This document shows, piece after piece, positions 21,779 to 29,743 of a stretch of DNA of 32,942 bases. This DNA is from an uncultured Eubacteriales bacterium (GTDB lineage Bacteria; Bacillota; Clostridia; Oscillospirales; Acutalibacteraceae): the NCBI GenBank assembly GCA_900317085.1, contig ONFJ01000009.1, positions 1 to 32,942 on the forward strand, given 5' to 3'. Numbering within the stretch: the first letter of the stretch is position 1; the number at the start of each line of letters is the position of its first letter. The position numbers and the translations under genes were made by a program. The notes beneath the pieces were generated by a model, which was not told the DNA's origin, did not search any database, and saw only the letters and a list, made by a program, of their open reading frames with translations.

Positions 21779-21906
21779 AACCAAAAAGCCGTCAGAGAGG
21801 CGCACAGAGCAAAATAAGCGCACGCCCCTCATTTTTCCAAAATAGAAAAATAGTCGATTTTTGCGCTCGCGAGCACCACAGAGGCGTTCAATCGCTGGAA
21901 GAACCT

Positions 21907-21994
21907 ACCCCGGAGACCTGAACAGAGGTATCCGGGGTCTTTCAGTACATGGATGACAAAAACAAAAAAGTCCCGGGTCAGTCCAGGACTTTTT
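21907..21994 (+). terminator. Tandem terminators after the late genes
   Basis: The first stem is 21907-21914 with 21931-21938 (plus inner ACCT/AGGT), followed by CTTTC. The second is AAAAAGTCC/GGACTTTTT (21965-21973 with 21986-21994). Together they close the rightward operon. Confidence 0.75.
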
Positions 21995-22153
21995 GTATTA
22001 TTATCGTATGATGAACTCGCTCAGCACAAGGGACGCTGCAGGCACGTGCATTGACCAAACGCCCCTCACCGTCATTGTATCAGCTGGAACTGAAACATGC
22101 AACCAGCTGTTTTACTTTGGCTTTCCTGGTGCTTCCTTATTACCGCGCGCGTG

Positions 22154-22188
22154 CGCGCGTAGAGCCGGCACAAGTAAATAAGTAAATA
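22154..22188. repeat. Right arm of the terminal inverted repeat
   Basis: CGCGCGTAGA (22154-22163) and AAGTAAATAAGTAAATA (22172-22188) are the exact reverse complements of 14206-14215 and 14180-14196, in mirrored order with similar spacing. Confidence 0.8.
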
Positions 22189-22415
22189 GGTTTTTCGCAT
22201 AACTACGCGGTTAATTTACCGTAAGTACCATGCCGATGTAAATGCACTAAATCCGGAAGTAAATACCCATACATTGAGAGCAATCAGCACCGGACACCAG
22301 GACAAGAAAACCCCGGTACCGCAGGAACTGCACCGGGGACAGGAAAGGACAATGTTGGAGTCTCTTGCAGCACACTCCACACACGTTGCCCGACTTTATT
22401 ATATCACGTTTTCGA

Positions 22416-22435
22416 TGGGGTCAAAAATGGGGTCA
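22416..22435. repeat. Integrase arm-type sites, right end
   Basis: TGGGGTCA at 22416-22423 and 22428-22435, 12 bases apart and in the same orientation as the left pair. The flanking bases are also shared (one mismatch over 22). Confidence 0.65.
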
Positions 22436-22441
22436 TATGGC

Positions 22442-22477
22442 ATAAAAAAACCGCGCAACTAACGTAGTTACGCGGTT
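22442..22477 (-). terminator. Island-supplied replacement terminator for tRNA-Ser
   Basis: A 13-bp stem (22449-22461 with 22465-22477, one G-T pair, three-base loop) is followed on the minus strand by seven T. It begins five bases after the tRNA 3' end. The element therefore restores termination for the tRNA it separated from its own terminator. Confidence 0.85.
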
Positions 22478-22482
22478 ATTCT

Positions 22483-22505
22483 TGGCGGAGAGCAAGGGAT
22501 TCGAA
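22483..22505. repeat. Right attachment site core (inside tRNA-Ser)
   Basis: Identical to 13909-13931. It covers CCA, the 3' acceptor strand and most of the T-arm, so insertion leaves the tRNA gene whole. Confidence 0.92.
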
Positions 22506-22575
22506 CCCTCGAAACCGCGTTGACGGTTTACACGATTTCCAATCGTGCTCCTTCGGCCAGCTCGGACAACTCTCC
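22483..22575 (-). tRNA. tRNA-Ser (anticodon GGA)
   Basis: On the minus strand the 7-bp acceptor stem pairs GGAGAGT with GCTCTCC, the D-arm contains GAGCTGGCC, the anticodon loop is TTGGAAA on a CACGA/TCGTG stem, a long variable arm follows (GTAAACCGTCAACGC), the T-loop has GTTCGAATC, and CCA is encoded. The anticodon GGA reads UCC and UCU. The gene is intact; its 3' 23 bases are the attachment core. A promoter lies at 22617-22645. Confidence 0.96.
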
Positions 22576-22616
22576 GTATGGTCAAATGAGGTGCATCTCT
22601 GTTGAGTGCGAAAATT

Positions 22617-22645
22617 ATTATATAAGAACCTTCACGGAAAAGCAA
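22617..22645 (-). promoter_or_regulatory. tRNA-Ser promoter
   Basis: Minus strand -35 TTGCTT (22640-22645), 17-base spacer, -10 TATAAT (22617-22622), giving a leader of about 35-40 bases before the tRNA. Confidence 0.7.
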
Positions 22646-22738
22646 GCATTAATTTTGATTTCTCATAGTGCATTGCCGGGGCTTTTGTGGTTTAATAGTA
22701 CGAAAGAAAAAACACTATATAAATAAGGGAGTGTTCTT

Positions 22739-24094
22739 TTGAAAAAAGACCTTCATCCCGCTCCGCCCGAGACCCTCATGAAGAGCCATCACATGGCGGT
22801 GCCCTGGCACAACATGGTGGAAGACTCCGAGTCCCGGGTCCCCGCGACGGACGGTACTTTAAAAGAAAAAACGACCCTCGCGGCCCGCATCGGCCTCCTG
22901 ACCCTGTCGGTCGGAGCCGGCGCCTGGCGTGTCCGCCGGTCCCTCAATATCGTGTCCCGCTCCCTCGGCATGTCCTGTGCCGCGGACATCGGGCTCCTGA
23001 CCCTGGAACTCACCTGCTTCCAGGAAGGCGAGTCCTACTCCGAGGCCTTTTCTCTGCGGACGGCCGGGGTCAACACCGACAAGCTGGATGCCGTCGAGAA
23101 ACTGGTCAACGACTTCGAAGAGACCTGCCGGACGACATCCATCCGCGAGTACCACCACATGCTCGATGCCATCGAGGAGCAGGCCGGCAACTACAACGCC
23201 TGGAAACTGGGTCTCGCGGCGGCCATCGCCTGCGGCGCCTTCACCTTCCTGCTCGGCGGCGGCATCCCGGAGATGGTCTGTGCCTTCCTCGGCGCCGGGA
23301 TCGGCCAGTTCCTCCGCTCAAAGATGCTCGGGCGCAAGATCACGCTCATCGCCTGCATCATCGTCAGCGTCATGGCGGCCTGCCTCACCTATGTCGGCAC
23401 CATCAGCCTCGCGGAGGCCCTCCTGCACATCTCCTCCATCCACGAAGCGGGCTACATCTGTGCCATGCTCTTCGTCATCCCCGGCTTCCCCCTCATCACC
23501 GGGGGCATCGACCTTGCGAAACTCGACATGCGGTCCGGCCTCGAGCGGCTGGCCTACGCCCTGTTCATCATCGTCATCGCCACCCTCACCGGCTATGCGA
23601 TGGCCCTGCTCTTACACTTCCAGCCCTCCAGCTTCGCGGAGCTGACCATCGACCCCCTTTGGAACCTGTTCCTACGCCTTCTTGCAAGCTTCGTCGGCGT
23701 CTTCGGTTTCTCCATGATGTTCAACTCTCCGCCCAAAATGGCCGCCATCGCCGGCCTCGTCGGCATGGTCGCGAACACGCTGCGCCTTGAGCTTCTGGAC
23801 CTCACCGGCATCCCCGCCGGCATCGCCGCTCTCATTGGTGCCACGACCGCCGGGCTCCTCGCGTCTCTGGTGTTCCGGGAAGCAGGCTACCCCCGCGTCT
23901 CCCTGACGGTCCCCTCTATCGTCATCATGGTCCCGGGACTGTTCCTCTATCGGGGCATCTACTACCTCGGGCTCGACAACGTGGGCGATGCATCGCTCTG
24001 GCTCACGAAGGCCATGTTCATCATCATGGCGCTGCCGCTCGGCCTCGTCGTCGCAAGGGTCCTCACGGACTCCTACTTCCGCCATTCCTCCTGA
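22739..24094 (+). CDS. Threonine/serine exporter family protein (ThrE-like)
   Basis: A 451-residue membrane protein joining an N-terminal ThrE domain (Pfam DUF1212) and a C-terminal ThrE_2 domain (DUF3815); in ThrE of Corynebacterium the fused form exports threonine and serine. Residues 45-150 are soluble (LTLSVGAGAWRVRRSLNIVS, and LGMSCAADIGLLTLELTCF), then about ten hydrophobic helices follow from residue 160. The start is TTG 22739, with AAGGGAG about 8 bases upstream; no ATG is available. It stands alone and ends at a terminator that overlaps the next promoter. The exported substrate is inferred from the family. Confidence 0.88.
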   Translation: MKKDLHPAPPETLMKSHHMAVPWHNMVEDSESRVPATDGTLKEKTTLAARIGLLTLSVGAGAWRVRRSLNIVSRSLGMSCAADIGLLTLELTCFQEGESYSEAFSLRTAGVNTDKLDAVEKLVNDFEETCRTTSIREYHHMLDAIEEQAGNYNAWKLGLAAAIACGAFTFLLGGGIPEMVCAFLGAGIGQFLRSKMLGRKITLIACIIVSVMAACLTYVGTISLAEALLHISSIHEAGYICAMLFVIPGFPLITGGIDLAKLDMRSGLERLAYALFIIVIATLTGYAMALLLHFQPSSFAELTIDPLWNLFLRLLASFVGVFGFSMMFNSPPKMAAIAGLVGMVANTLRLELLDLTGIPAGIAALIGATTAGLLASLVFREAGYPRVSLTVPSIVIMVPGLFLYRGIYYLGLDNVGDASLWLTKAMFIIMALPLGLVVARVLTDSYFRHSS

Positions 24095-24114
24095 TTTGTA
24101 TCGAAACCCTTACA

Positions 24115-24153
24115 GGCGATTTACCGGTATCACTTGCCAGTAAATCGCCTTTT
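24115..24153 (+). terminator. Terminator of the exporter gene
   Basis: A 10-bp stem GGCGATTTAC/GTAAATCGCC (24115-24124 with 24140-24149) is followed by TTTTCC. Its right arm lies inside the next promoter. Confidence 0.75.
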
Positions 24154-24163
24154 CCGTTATAAT
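24134..24163 (+). promoter_or_regulatory. Promoter of the AGCS pseudogene transcript
   Basis: -35 TTGCCA (24134-24139), 18-base spacer, -10 TATAAT (24158-24163). It may now serve the acyltransferase gene downstream. Confidence 0.65.
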
Positions 24164-24206
24164 TGGTTTGTTATCAACACTTTTCTGGAGAAAGGCAGGG
24201 CAGGTT

Positions 24207-24973
24207 ATGATCGTCAACATCCTCGACAAGATCGACTCGGTCATGTATTACCCCGTCCTCATCATCATTCTGGTGTTCGGAGGACTCTACTTCACCATCC
24301 TCACGCGCTTCGTACAGATCCGGCCATGGGCATCTTCTATGTCCTCATCGCCCTCATCGTCATCATCGCCAACGTGAAGAACATCCCGCACATGTTCGGC
24401 ATCATCTTCGAAGACGCCTTCAACTTCAAGGCTATCTTCGGCGGCGTGTCCGGATCCTGCCTCGTCTACGGCGTCAAGAGAGGCCTCTACTCGAACGAAG
24501 CCGGTGTCGGTTCGGCCCCGAACGCGTCCCTGTTCGGCCGTGTCGGTCCTGTGTTCATCACCCTCGCGATGATCCTCTTCGCCTTCACCACACTGCTCGG
24601 CAACCTCTATTACACCGACAACGCGCTGGCCTACATGAACCATAAAAAACTCCCGGGCAAAAAGTTCATGACCGGGTTCAAGATCTTCTGCATCCTCGTC
24701 GTGTTCGCGGGTGCGGTCATCCCCTCCAAGGCGGCCTGGGCCCTTGCCGACATCTCCATGGGCGGCATGACCCTCATCAACATCCCCGCCTGCGTCATCC
24801 TCGGCGGCGCGGTCTTCAAGGCCCTGAAGGACTATGAAGACCAGAAGAAAGCCGGGAAGAACCCCATCTTCTTCTCGAAGCAGATCGGCCTCAATGAAGA
24901 GGACTTCGACTTCTGGAAAGAGGGAGACCTCTCCCATGTTCCGGAAGAGGACCGGGAACAGATCAAAGCATAA
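24207..24973 (+). pseudogene. Alanine/glycine:cation symporter (AGCS), internally deleted
   Basis: The gene starts normally with a ribosome site and MIVNILDKIDSVMYYPVL, continues to LTRFVQIR near 24321, then breaks. After a frame shift the sequence resumes at GIFYVLIALIVIIANVKNIP, a part that in intact AGCS proteins lies well over 100 residues further on. GVKRGLYSNEAGVGSAPNAS, the family signature, is intact. It is followed too soon by LAMILFAFTTLLGNLYYTD, so a second in-frame deletion of roughly 50 residues is likely. The C-terminal tail to 24973 is complete. Intact relatives have about 450-480 residues; here about 255 codons remain in two frames. No transport function is expected. Confidence 0.85.
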
Positions 24974-24997
24974 ACCAGTTCAAAGGAGAGACCTACT

Positions 24998-26122
24998 TTG
25001 GCAAACCAGAAAGCACCCAGACAGGCGAACATCGAACTTCTCCGTGTCGTCTCCATGCTGGCGGTCATCGCCATGCATTTCCTCGGCGTCGGAGGGGTCA
25101 TGACCCGTTCGACAGGAGTCTGGTTCGCAGTCTCCAGCACCTTCTATTCCTTTGCCATTGCTGCCACCAGCTGCTACGTGCTCATCGGCGGGTACTTCCT
25201 CGCGACGTCGAAGTTCCGCACCGGACGCATCTTCCGCCTGCTGCTCGAGTTCTTCACGTACACGTTCGGCATCTACCTGCTGTTCGGGCTCATCGTGCTC
25301 CTGAAAAACGGCGACAACATCTTCTCCCTTCACGAGTTTTACACGTTCTATCTGTTCCCCATCGTCCATGAGGAGAACTGGTTCGTCACCTGCTACATCC
25401 TGATGCTGCTCCTGGCACCGTTCTACAACGTCCTCCTGCAGCATCTGACGAAACAGCAGCACCTGCTGCTCATCGTCCTGACCGTCTTCCTGTTCTCGGT
25501 CATCCCGACCGTCATCTGGCATGCGGCAGGACAGTTCCTGCAGAGCGGCGGCTACTCGTTCGTCTGGTTCTCGGTGCTCTACTTCGTCGCGGCCTACTTC
25601 CGCCTCTACGGAGTGCCGGTCCACCTGAAGAGCTGGGTCCTGGGCCTCCTCTATTTCGGCGCCTCCGCAGTCACGACCGCGCTCGTCAACCACGAGTTCC
25701 TCTACCCCTCGGTCCTCACGGCGGAGAAGAACGGGTACTACTATTTCTTCAACTATAACTTCTTTACGGTGTTCATCGCCTCCGTGGCCATGTTCTTGCT
25801 GTTCCACCGGGTGACCATCCGCTCCGCGAAGACCGGCCGGCTCATCAACCGGATCGCGTCCTACTCGTTCGCCGTGTTCCTCATCCACACGCATCCGTCC
25901 ATCACCGGCGCTCTGTGGCGCGGCGTGGTCCATACGGAACGCTATGTGGACTCTCCGCTCATGCTCGTCGGCCTCCTCGTCCTGCCGCCCGTCATCTACG
26001 CGCTCTGCATGCTCGTTGAGCAGCTCCGCCTGGGGCTCTCGAAGCCACTCCTGAACAGTAAAACGCTGAACGCGAAGTTTGCCGAGTGGGACGAGAAAAG
26101 CGGCTTTAACGATGTAGCATGA
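24998..26122 (+). CDS. Acyltransferase 3 family membrane protein
   Basis: A 374-residue integral membrane O-acyltransferase (Acyl_transf_3, the OatA/WecH/polysaccharide acetyltransferase group), which transfers acetyl or similar groups to cell-surface sugars. It starts with the family motif ANIELLRVVSMLAVIAMHF, where Arg and His are the usual conserved residues. About ten hydrophobic helices are visible, with ENWFVTCYILMLLLAPFYN near residue 125 and SYSFAVFLIHTHPSI near 290 also typical. There is no extracellular SGNH domain. The start is TTG 24998 with AAGGAG upstream. It follows the AGCS pseudogene by 24 bases and probably uses its promoter. Substrate unknown. Confidence 0.87.
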   Translation: MANQKAPRQANIELLRVVSMLAVIAMHFLGVGGVMTRSTGVWFAVSSTFYSFAIAATSCYVLIGGYFLATSKFRTGRIFRLLLEFFTYTFGIYLLFGLIVLLKNGDNIFSLHEFYTFYLFPIVHEENWFVTCYILMLLLAPFYNVLLQHLTKQQHLLLIVLTVFLFSVIPTVIWHAAGQFLQSGGYSFVWFSVLYFVAAYFRLYGVPVHLKSWVLGLLYFGASAVTTALVNHEFLYPSVLTAEKNGYYYFFNYNFFTVFIASVAMFLLFHRVTIRSAKTGRLINRIASYSFAVFLIHTHPSITGALWRGVVHTERYVDSPLMLVGLLVLPPVIYALCMLVEQLRLGLSKPLLNSKTLNAKFAEWDEKSGFNDVA

Positions 26123-26158
26123 TAATGTGTTAACAATTTCCATCGATTGTATAGATTA

Positions 26159-26187
26159 TTAATACTAAAAGTAGTAAACTCTATAAA
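26159..26187 (+). promoter_or_regulatory. Possible promoter of the pepD operon
   Basis: -35 TTAATA (26159-26164), 17-base spacer, -10 TATAAA (26182-26187). The predicted start falls just before the leader hairpin. Confidence 0.45.
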
Positions 26188-26196
26188 GTCTATTTT

Positions 26197-26245
26197 GTCG
26201 GGACTGGTCAGAGGAGCGAAAAACGCACTCTGCCGGTCTTTCGAC
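26197..26245 (+). promoter_or_regulatory. Leader hairpin upstream of pepD
   Basis: A long interrupted stem pairs 26197-26200 with 26242-26245, 26202-26207 with 26233-26238, 26209-26213 with 26228-26232 and 26216-26218 with 26224-26226, loop AAAAA. It ends six bases before the AGGAGA ribosome site. It has no T-run, so it looks like an mRNA leader structure, not a terminator. Confidence 0.5.
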
Positions 26246-26263
26246 TTAGTCAGGAGAATTTTT

Positions 26264-27724
26264 ATGGAATACAAGATCACCGGTTACGAACCGGCAGCGC
26301 TGTTCCGGAACTTCGAAGACTTCAGTGCAGTCCCCCGCGGCTCGTTCCACAACGAGAAGATCAGCGACTTCCTCGTGAAGTTCGCGAAGGACCGCGGTCT
26401 GGAAGTGTACCAGGACGACGCGCTGAACGTCATCATCAAGAAGCCCGGCCAGAACGGCGGCGAAGGAAAACCTCCCGTCATCCTGCAAGGACACATGGAC
26501 ATGGTCTGCGAGAAAGTCCACGGCTGTGACCACGACTTCGAGAACGAAGGCATCGACATGTATGTCACCGAAGACGGCTGGCTCACCGCGAACGGCACCA
26601 CCCTCGGCGGCGACGACGGAATCGCCGACGCCACCATGATGACGCTGCTCGACGACGACACGCTGACCTACCCGCCCCTCGAATGTGTCTTCACGACCGA
26701 TGAGGAAGTCGGCCTGCTCGGCGCCAACGTGCTCGACTATTCGAAGCTCGACGGCCGCCTCATGCTGAACCTCGACTCCGAAGACGAGGGCATCGCCACC
26801 GTCAGCTGTGCCGGCGGCATGGACTACACCATGACCCGTGCGCTCACCCGGGAGACCCTCTCCGGTGAGACCGTCACCATCGACGTCAAAGGCCTCCTCG
26901 GCGGCCACTCCGGCACGGACATCGACTTCGGCCGCACGAACGCGGACAAGCTCATCGCCCGCGCGGTCCTCGCTGTTCTCGAAGACGCAGACACCCGTCT
27001 CGTCTCCTTCACCGGCGGCACCAAGGGCAACGCCATCCCGAGAGAAGCGGAAGCGGTCCTCTGGTTCCCGACGGCGGACAAAGCCGCTGCGGCAGAAGAC
27101 AAGCTGAAGGCACTGGGCGATGCATTCATCCACGAGATCCACGCCCTCGAGCCCGGCATCGACGTCACCGTCGCACGGGCTGCTGCCACCGACGTCTCCG
27201 TCATGTCCCGCGAGGACACGGAAGCCGTCGTCTCGGCCATCGTCCTGTCCCCGAACGGCGTCCAGACGAGAGACCCGCTGATGGACAACTTCGTCATCAG
27301 CTCTCTGAACCTCGGCATCGTCCAGGTGGACGGCGACCGCGCAGTCCTGGGCTTCGCGCCCCGCAGCTCCGTCGACTCCCTGATGGATGCCATCACGAAC
27401 GAACTCGACCTCACCGCGAAGACCTTCGGCTTCGAGACCGAAATCTCCGGCGCTTACCCCGGCTGGGAAAAGGTCGAGAACTCCGTCCTCTGCGACACCA
27501 TGAAAGAGAGTTACCGCACCCTGTTCGGCGGTGAACTCAAAGTGGAAGGCATCCACGCGGGCCTCGAATGCGGCCTGTTCTACGCGAACCTTCCCGGCCT
27601 CGACCCGGTCTCCATCGGGCCGACCATGCGCGGCGTTCACACGCCCGATGAAAAAATGGACCTTGCGTCCTGCGACAAGTTCTACAAGCTCGTCGTGGAC
27701 GTTCTGGCAAGACTTGCGAAGTGA
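26264..27724 (+). CDS. pepD: Aminoacyl-histidine dipeptidase PepD (M20 family)
   Basis: A cytosolic two-metal (Zn) dipeptidase that hydrolyses Xaa-His and many other dipeptides. The length of 486 residues matches PepD. Metal and catalytic motifs are in order: LQGHMDMV (first His/Asp, about 77-84), TLGGDDGIADA (bridging Asp, about 115), TTDEEVGLLGA (catalytic Glu-Glu, about 145), LNLDSEDEG (about 170), GGHSGTDI (about 212) and GIHAGLECGLF near the C-terminus (last His). ATG 26264 follows AGGAGA; the frame is open upstream to 26147 but that covers the leader hairpin. It precedes the OPT transporter by 54 bases and probably digests the imported peptides. Confidence 0.95.
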   Translation: MEYKITGYEPAALFRNFEDFSAVPRGSFHNEKISDFLVKFAKDRGLEVYQDDALNVIIKKPGQNGGEGKPPVILQGHMDMVCEKVHGCDHDFENEGIDMYVTEDGWLTANGTTLGGDDGIADATMMTLLDDDTLTYPPLECVFTTDEEVGLLGANVLDYSKLDGRLMLNLDSEDEGIATVSCAGGMDYTMTRALTRETLSGETVTIDVKGLLGGHSGTDIDFGRTNADKLIARAVLAVLEDADTRLVSFTGGTKGNAIPREAEAVLWFPTADKAAAAEDKLKALGDAFIHEIHALEPGIDVTVARAAATDVSVMSREDTEAVVSAIVLSPNGVQTRDPLMDNFVISSLNLGIVQVDGDRAVLGFAPRSSVDSLMDAITNELDLTAKTFGFETEISGAYPGWEKVENSVLCDTMKESYRTLFGGELKVEGIHAGLECGLFYANLPGLDPVSIGPTMRGVHTPDEKMDLASCDKFYKLVVDVLARLAK

Positions 27725-27778
27725 CACGGCGTACATCGCCCAAGCTTGCGAGTGAAATAGAAGAAAAGAGGAAACATC

Positions 27779-29743
27779 ATGTCTGAAAACAAAGGGGCTT
27801 CCTACAAGCCGTTCGTCCCGGCTGACAAAGTGGTCCCCGAACTCACCGTGACCTCCATCATCCTCGGTATCCTGCTGGCCGTCATCTTTGGTGCCGCCAA
27901 CGCCTACCTGGGTCTCCGCGTCGGTATGACGATCTCCGCATCGATCCCTGCCGCCGTCCTTTCGATGGGTGTCATCCGGTTCATTCTGAGAAAAGACTCC
28001 ATTCTGGAGAACAACATGGTCCAGACCATCGGTTCCGCCGGTGAGTCCCTGGCTGCCGGTGCCATCTTTACCCTCCCCGCCCTGTTCCTGTGGGCCGAGG
28101 AAGGCAAGATCGAAGCACCTTCCATGCTGACCATCACCCTCATCTGCCTCGTCGGCGGTGTCCTGGGCATCCTGTTCATGATCCCGCTGCGTCAGGCCCT
28201 CATCGTCGAGGAGCACGGCGTCCTTCCCTTCCCGGAAGGCCAGGCCTGTTCCGAAGTCCTGATGGCCGGTGAAGAAGGCGGTTCCAAAGCCGGTGCGGTC
28301 TTCAGCGGTCTCGGCATTGCCGCCCTGTACAAGCTCCTGACCGACGGTTTCAAGCTCTGGCCCTCGGAAGTCGGGCACGACATCAAGTTCTTCAAGGGTT
28401 CGTCCCTCGGCATGCAGGTCCTCCCGGCCCTCGCCGGTGTCGGCTACATCTGCGGCCCGAAGATCTCGAGCTACATGTTCGCGGGCGGTACCCTCAGCTG
28501 GTTCGTTCTCATGCCCGTCATCGCGCTGTTCGGCGCGGACGCCACCGTCTTCCCGGGCACGGAAGTCATCGGAACTCTGGACCCCGGTTCTCTGTGGGGC
28601 ACTTATGTCCGGTACATCGGTGCCGGCGCGGTCGCCACGGGCGGTGTCATCTCCCTCATCAAGAGCTTCCCGATGATCGTCCGCACCTTCAAGGCCACCA
28701 TGGCCACCTTCGGCAAGAAGGATGACCAGAAGATCACGACCCTTCCCCGGACCCAGCAGGACCTCCCGATGCCGCTCGTCATCGGTCTCGTCATCCTGCT
28801 CGTCCTCCTCATCTGGCTCCTCCCGACCTTCCCGGTCAACCCCCTCGGAGCCCTGCTCGTCGTCATTTTCGGCTTCTTCTTTGCAGCCGTTTCGTCCCGT
28901 ATGGTCGGCCTCATCGGGTCCTCTAACAACCCGGTCTCCGGCATGGCCATCGCCACCCTGCTCGCCACCACCGTCCTTCTGAAGGTCACCGGCACCGCCG
29001 GCACCAAGGGCATGGTCGGCGCCATCGCCATCGGCGGCATCATCTGTGTCGTCGCTGCCATCGCGGGCGACACCTCTCAGGACCTCAAGACCGGCTTCCT
29101 CGTCGGCGCTACGCCGAAGAAGCAGCAGATTGGTGAGATGGTCGGTGTCGTCGCGTCCGCCATCTCCATCGGCTATGTCCTCGACCTTCTGAACAAGGCC
29201 TGGGGCTTCGGCGGTTCCGAGATCCCCGCGCCGCAGGGCATGATGATGAAGATGATCGTCGAAGGCATCATGAACGCCCAGCTTCCCTGGGGTCTCATCT
29301 TCATCGGCGTGTTCGTCGCCATCGTCATCGAGATCCTCGGTGTCCCGGTCATGCCGGTCGCCGTCGGCATGTACCTTCCCTTCTCCCTGTCCGCCGGCAT
29401 CATGTGCGGTGGTATCATCCGCTGGTTCGTCGAGAAGAGAACGAAGAACAACGAGAAGCTCAACAAGGAAGCGGTCGAACGCGGTACCCTTTACACCTCC
29501 GGTCTCATCGCCGGCGAAGGTCTCATGGGTATCCTGCTGGCTGTCTTTGCCGTGGCTCACCTTGACATCGACATCTCTTCGAAGTTCAGCATCGGCCAGG
29601 TCGGTTCCCTCGTCATGTGGGTCCTGATGCTCGCCACGCTGGTCTACACCTGCTTCGGCAAGAAGAACCTCAAGTACATCGTGGGGAAGTCTGACGTCCA
29701 GTATGACGCCGCAGACGCGAACGAGGACGCCTCTGATGAGTAA
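27779..29743 (+). CDS. OPT family oligopeptide transporter
   Basis: A 654-residue inner-membrane transporter of the OPT superfamily that imports small peptides (or, in some members, metal chelates), probably with protons. About 16 hydrophobic helices are visible. Family features are the start [40 protein letters not shown] (about 40-59), [19 protein letters not shown] (about 85-103), [15 protein letters not shown] (about 145-159, the NPG-like region), and a final acidic tail. It lies after pepD and its stop overlaps the start of the PqqD-like gene by eight bases. The peptide role is supported by these neighbours. Confidence 0.93.
   Translation: MSENKGASYKPFVPADKVVPELTVTSIILGILLAVIFGAANAYLGLRVGMTISASIPAAVLSMGVIRFILRKDSILENNMVQTIGSAGESLAAGAIFTLPALFLWAEEGKIEAPSMLTITLICLVGGVLGILFMIPLRQALIVEEHGVLPFPEGQACSEVLMAGEEGGSKAGAVFSGLGIAALYKLLTDGFKLWPSEVGHDIKFFKGSSLGMQVLPALAGVGYICGPKISSYMFAGGTLSWFVLMPVIALFGADATVFPGTEVIGTLDPGSLWGTYVRYIGAGAVATGGVISLIKSFPMIVRTFKATMATFGKKDDQKITTLPRTQQDLPMPLVIGLVILLVLLIWLLPTFPVNPLGALLVVIFGFFFAAVSSRMVGLIGSSNNPVSGMAIATLLATTVLLKVTGTAGTKGMVGAIAIGGIICVVAAIAGDTSQDLKTGFLVGATPKKQQIGEMVGVVASAISIGYVLDLLNKAWGFGGSEIPAPQGMMMKMIVEGIMNAQLPWGLIFIGVFVAIVIEILGVPVMPVAVGMYLPFSLSAGIMCGGIIRWFVEKRTKNNEKLNKEAVERGTLYTSGLIAGEGLMGILLAVFAVAHLDIDISSKFSIGQVGSLVMWVLMLATLVYTCFGKKNLKYIVGKSDVQYDAADANEDASDE

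Larger units (their letters stand above)
21995..22482. other. Non-coding right end of the island
   Basis: No gene is supported here. The stretch holds GC-rich GCGCGC tracts at 22144-22160, one arm of the terminal inverted repeat (22154-22188), GCATAACTAC (22197-22206), a minus-strand terminator-like hairpin (22311-22317 with 22332-22338 followed by TTTTCTTGT), the paired TGGGGTCA sites and the replacement tRNA terminator. Short ATG frames at 21993 and 22274 lack ribosome sites. Confidence 0.6.
13909..22505. mobile_element. 8.6-kb phage-satellite-like island in tRNA-Ser
   Basis: The element is bounded by a 23-bp direct repeat (13909-13931 and 22483-22505) made of the 3' end of tRNA-Ser. Leftward genes are integrase and repressor; rightward genes are an excisionase-like protein, a RepA-like helicase, small unknowns, a sigma-like factor, a coiled-coil protein, a Nu1-like small terminase, a gpZ/HK97-gp10-like tail protein and a small membrane protein. 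No portal, major capsid, large terminase, lysis or conjugation gene is present. The order int, repressor, xis-like, replication, packaging fits Gram-positive PICIs. A prophage remnant is the main alternative, but intact operators, promoters, ends and gene overlaps argue against decay. The island is AT-richer than its flanks. Confidence 0.8.

Noticed and set aside
22274-22462. 62-codon ORF at the right end of the island
   Set aside because: No ribosome site, and it runs through the arm-type sites and the tRNA terminator.
13909-22505. Integrative conjugative element or plain prophage
   Set aside because: No relaxase, type IV secretion or coupling gene, and no capsid, portal, large terminase or lysis genes; a satellite fits better.
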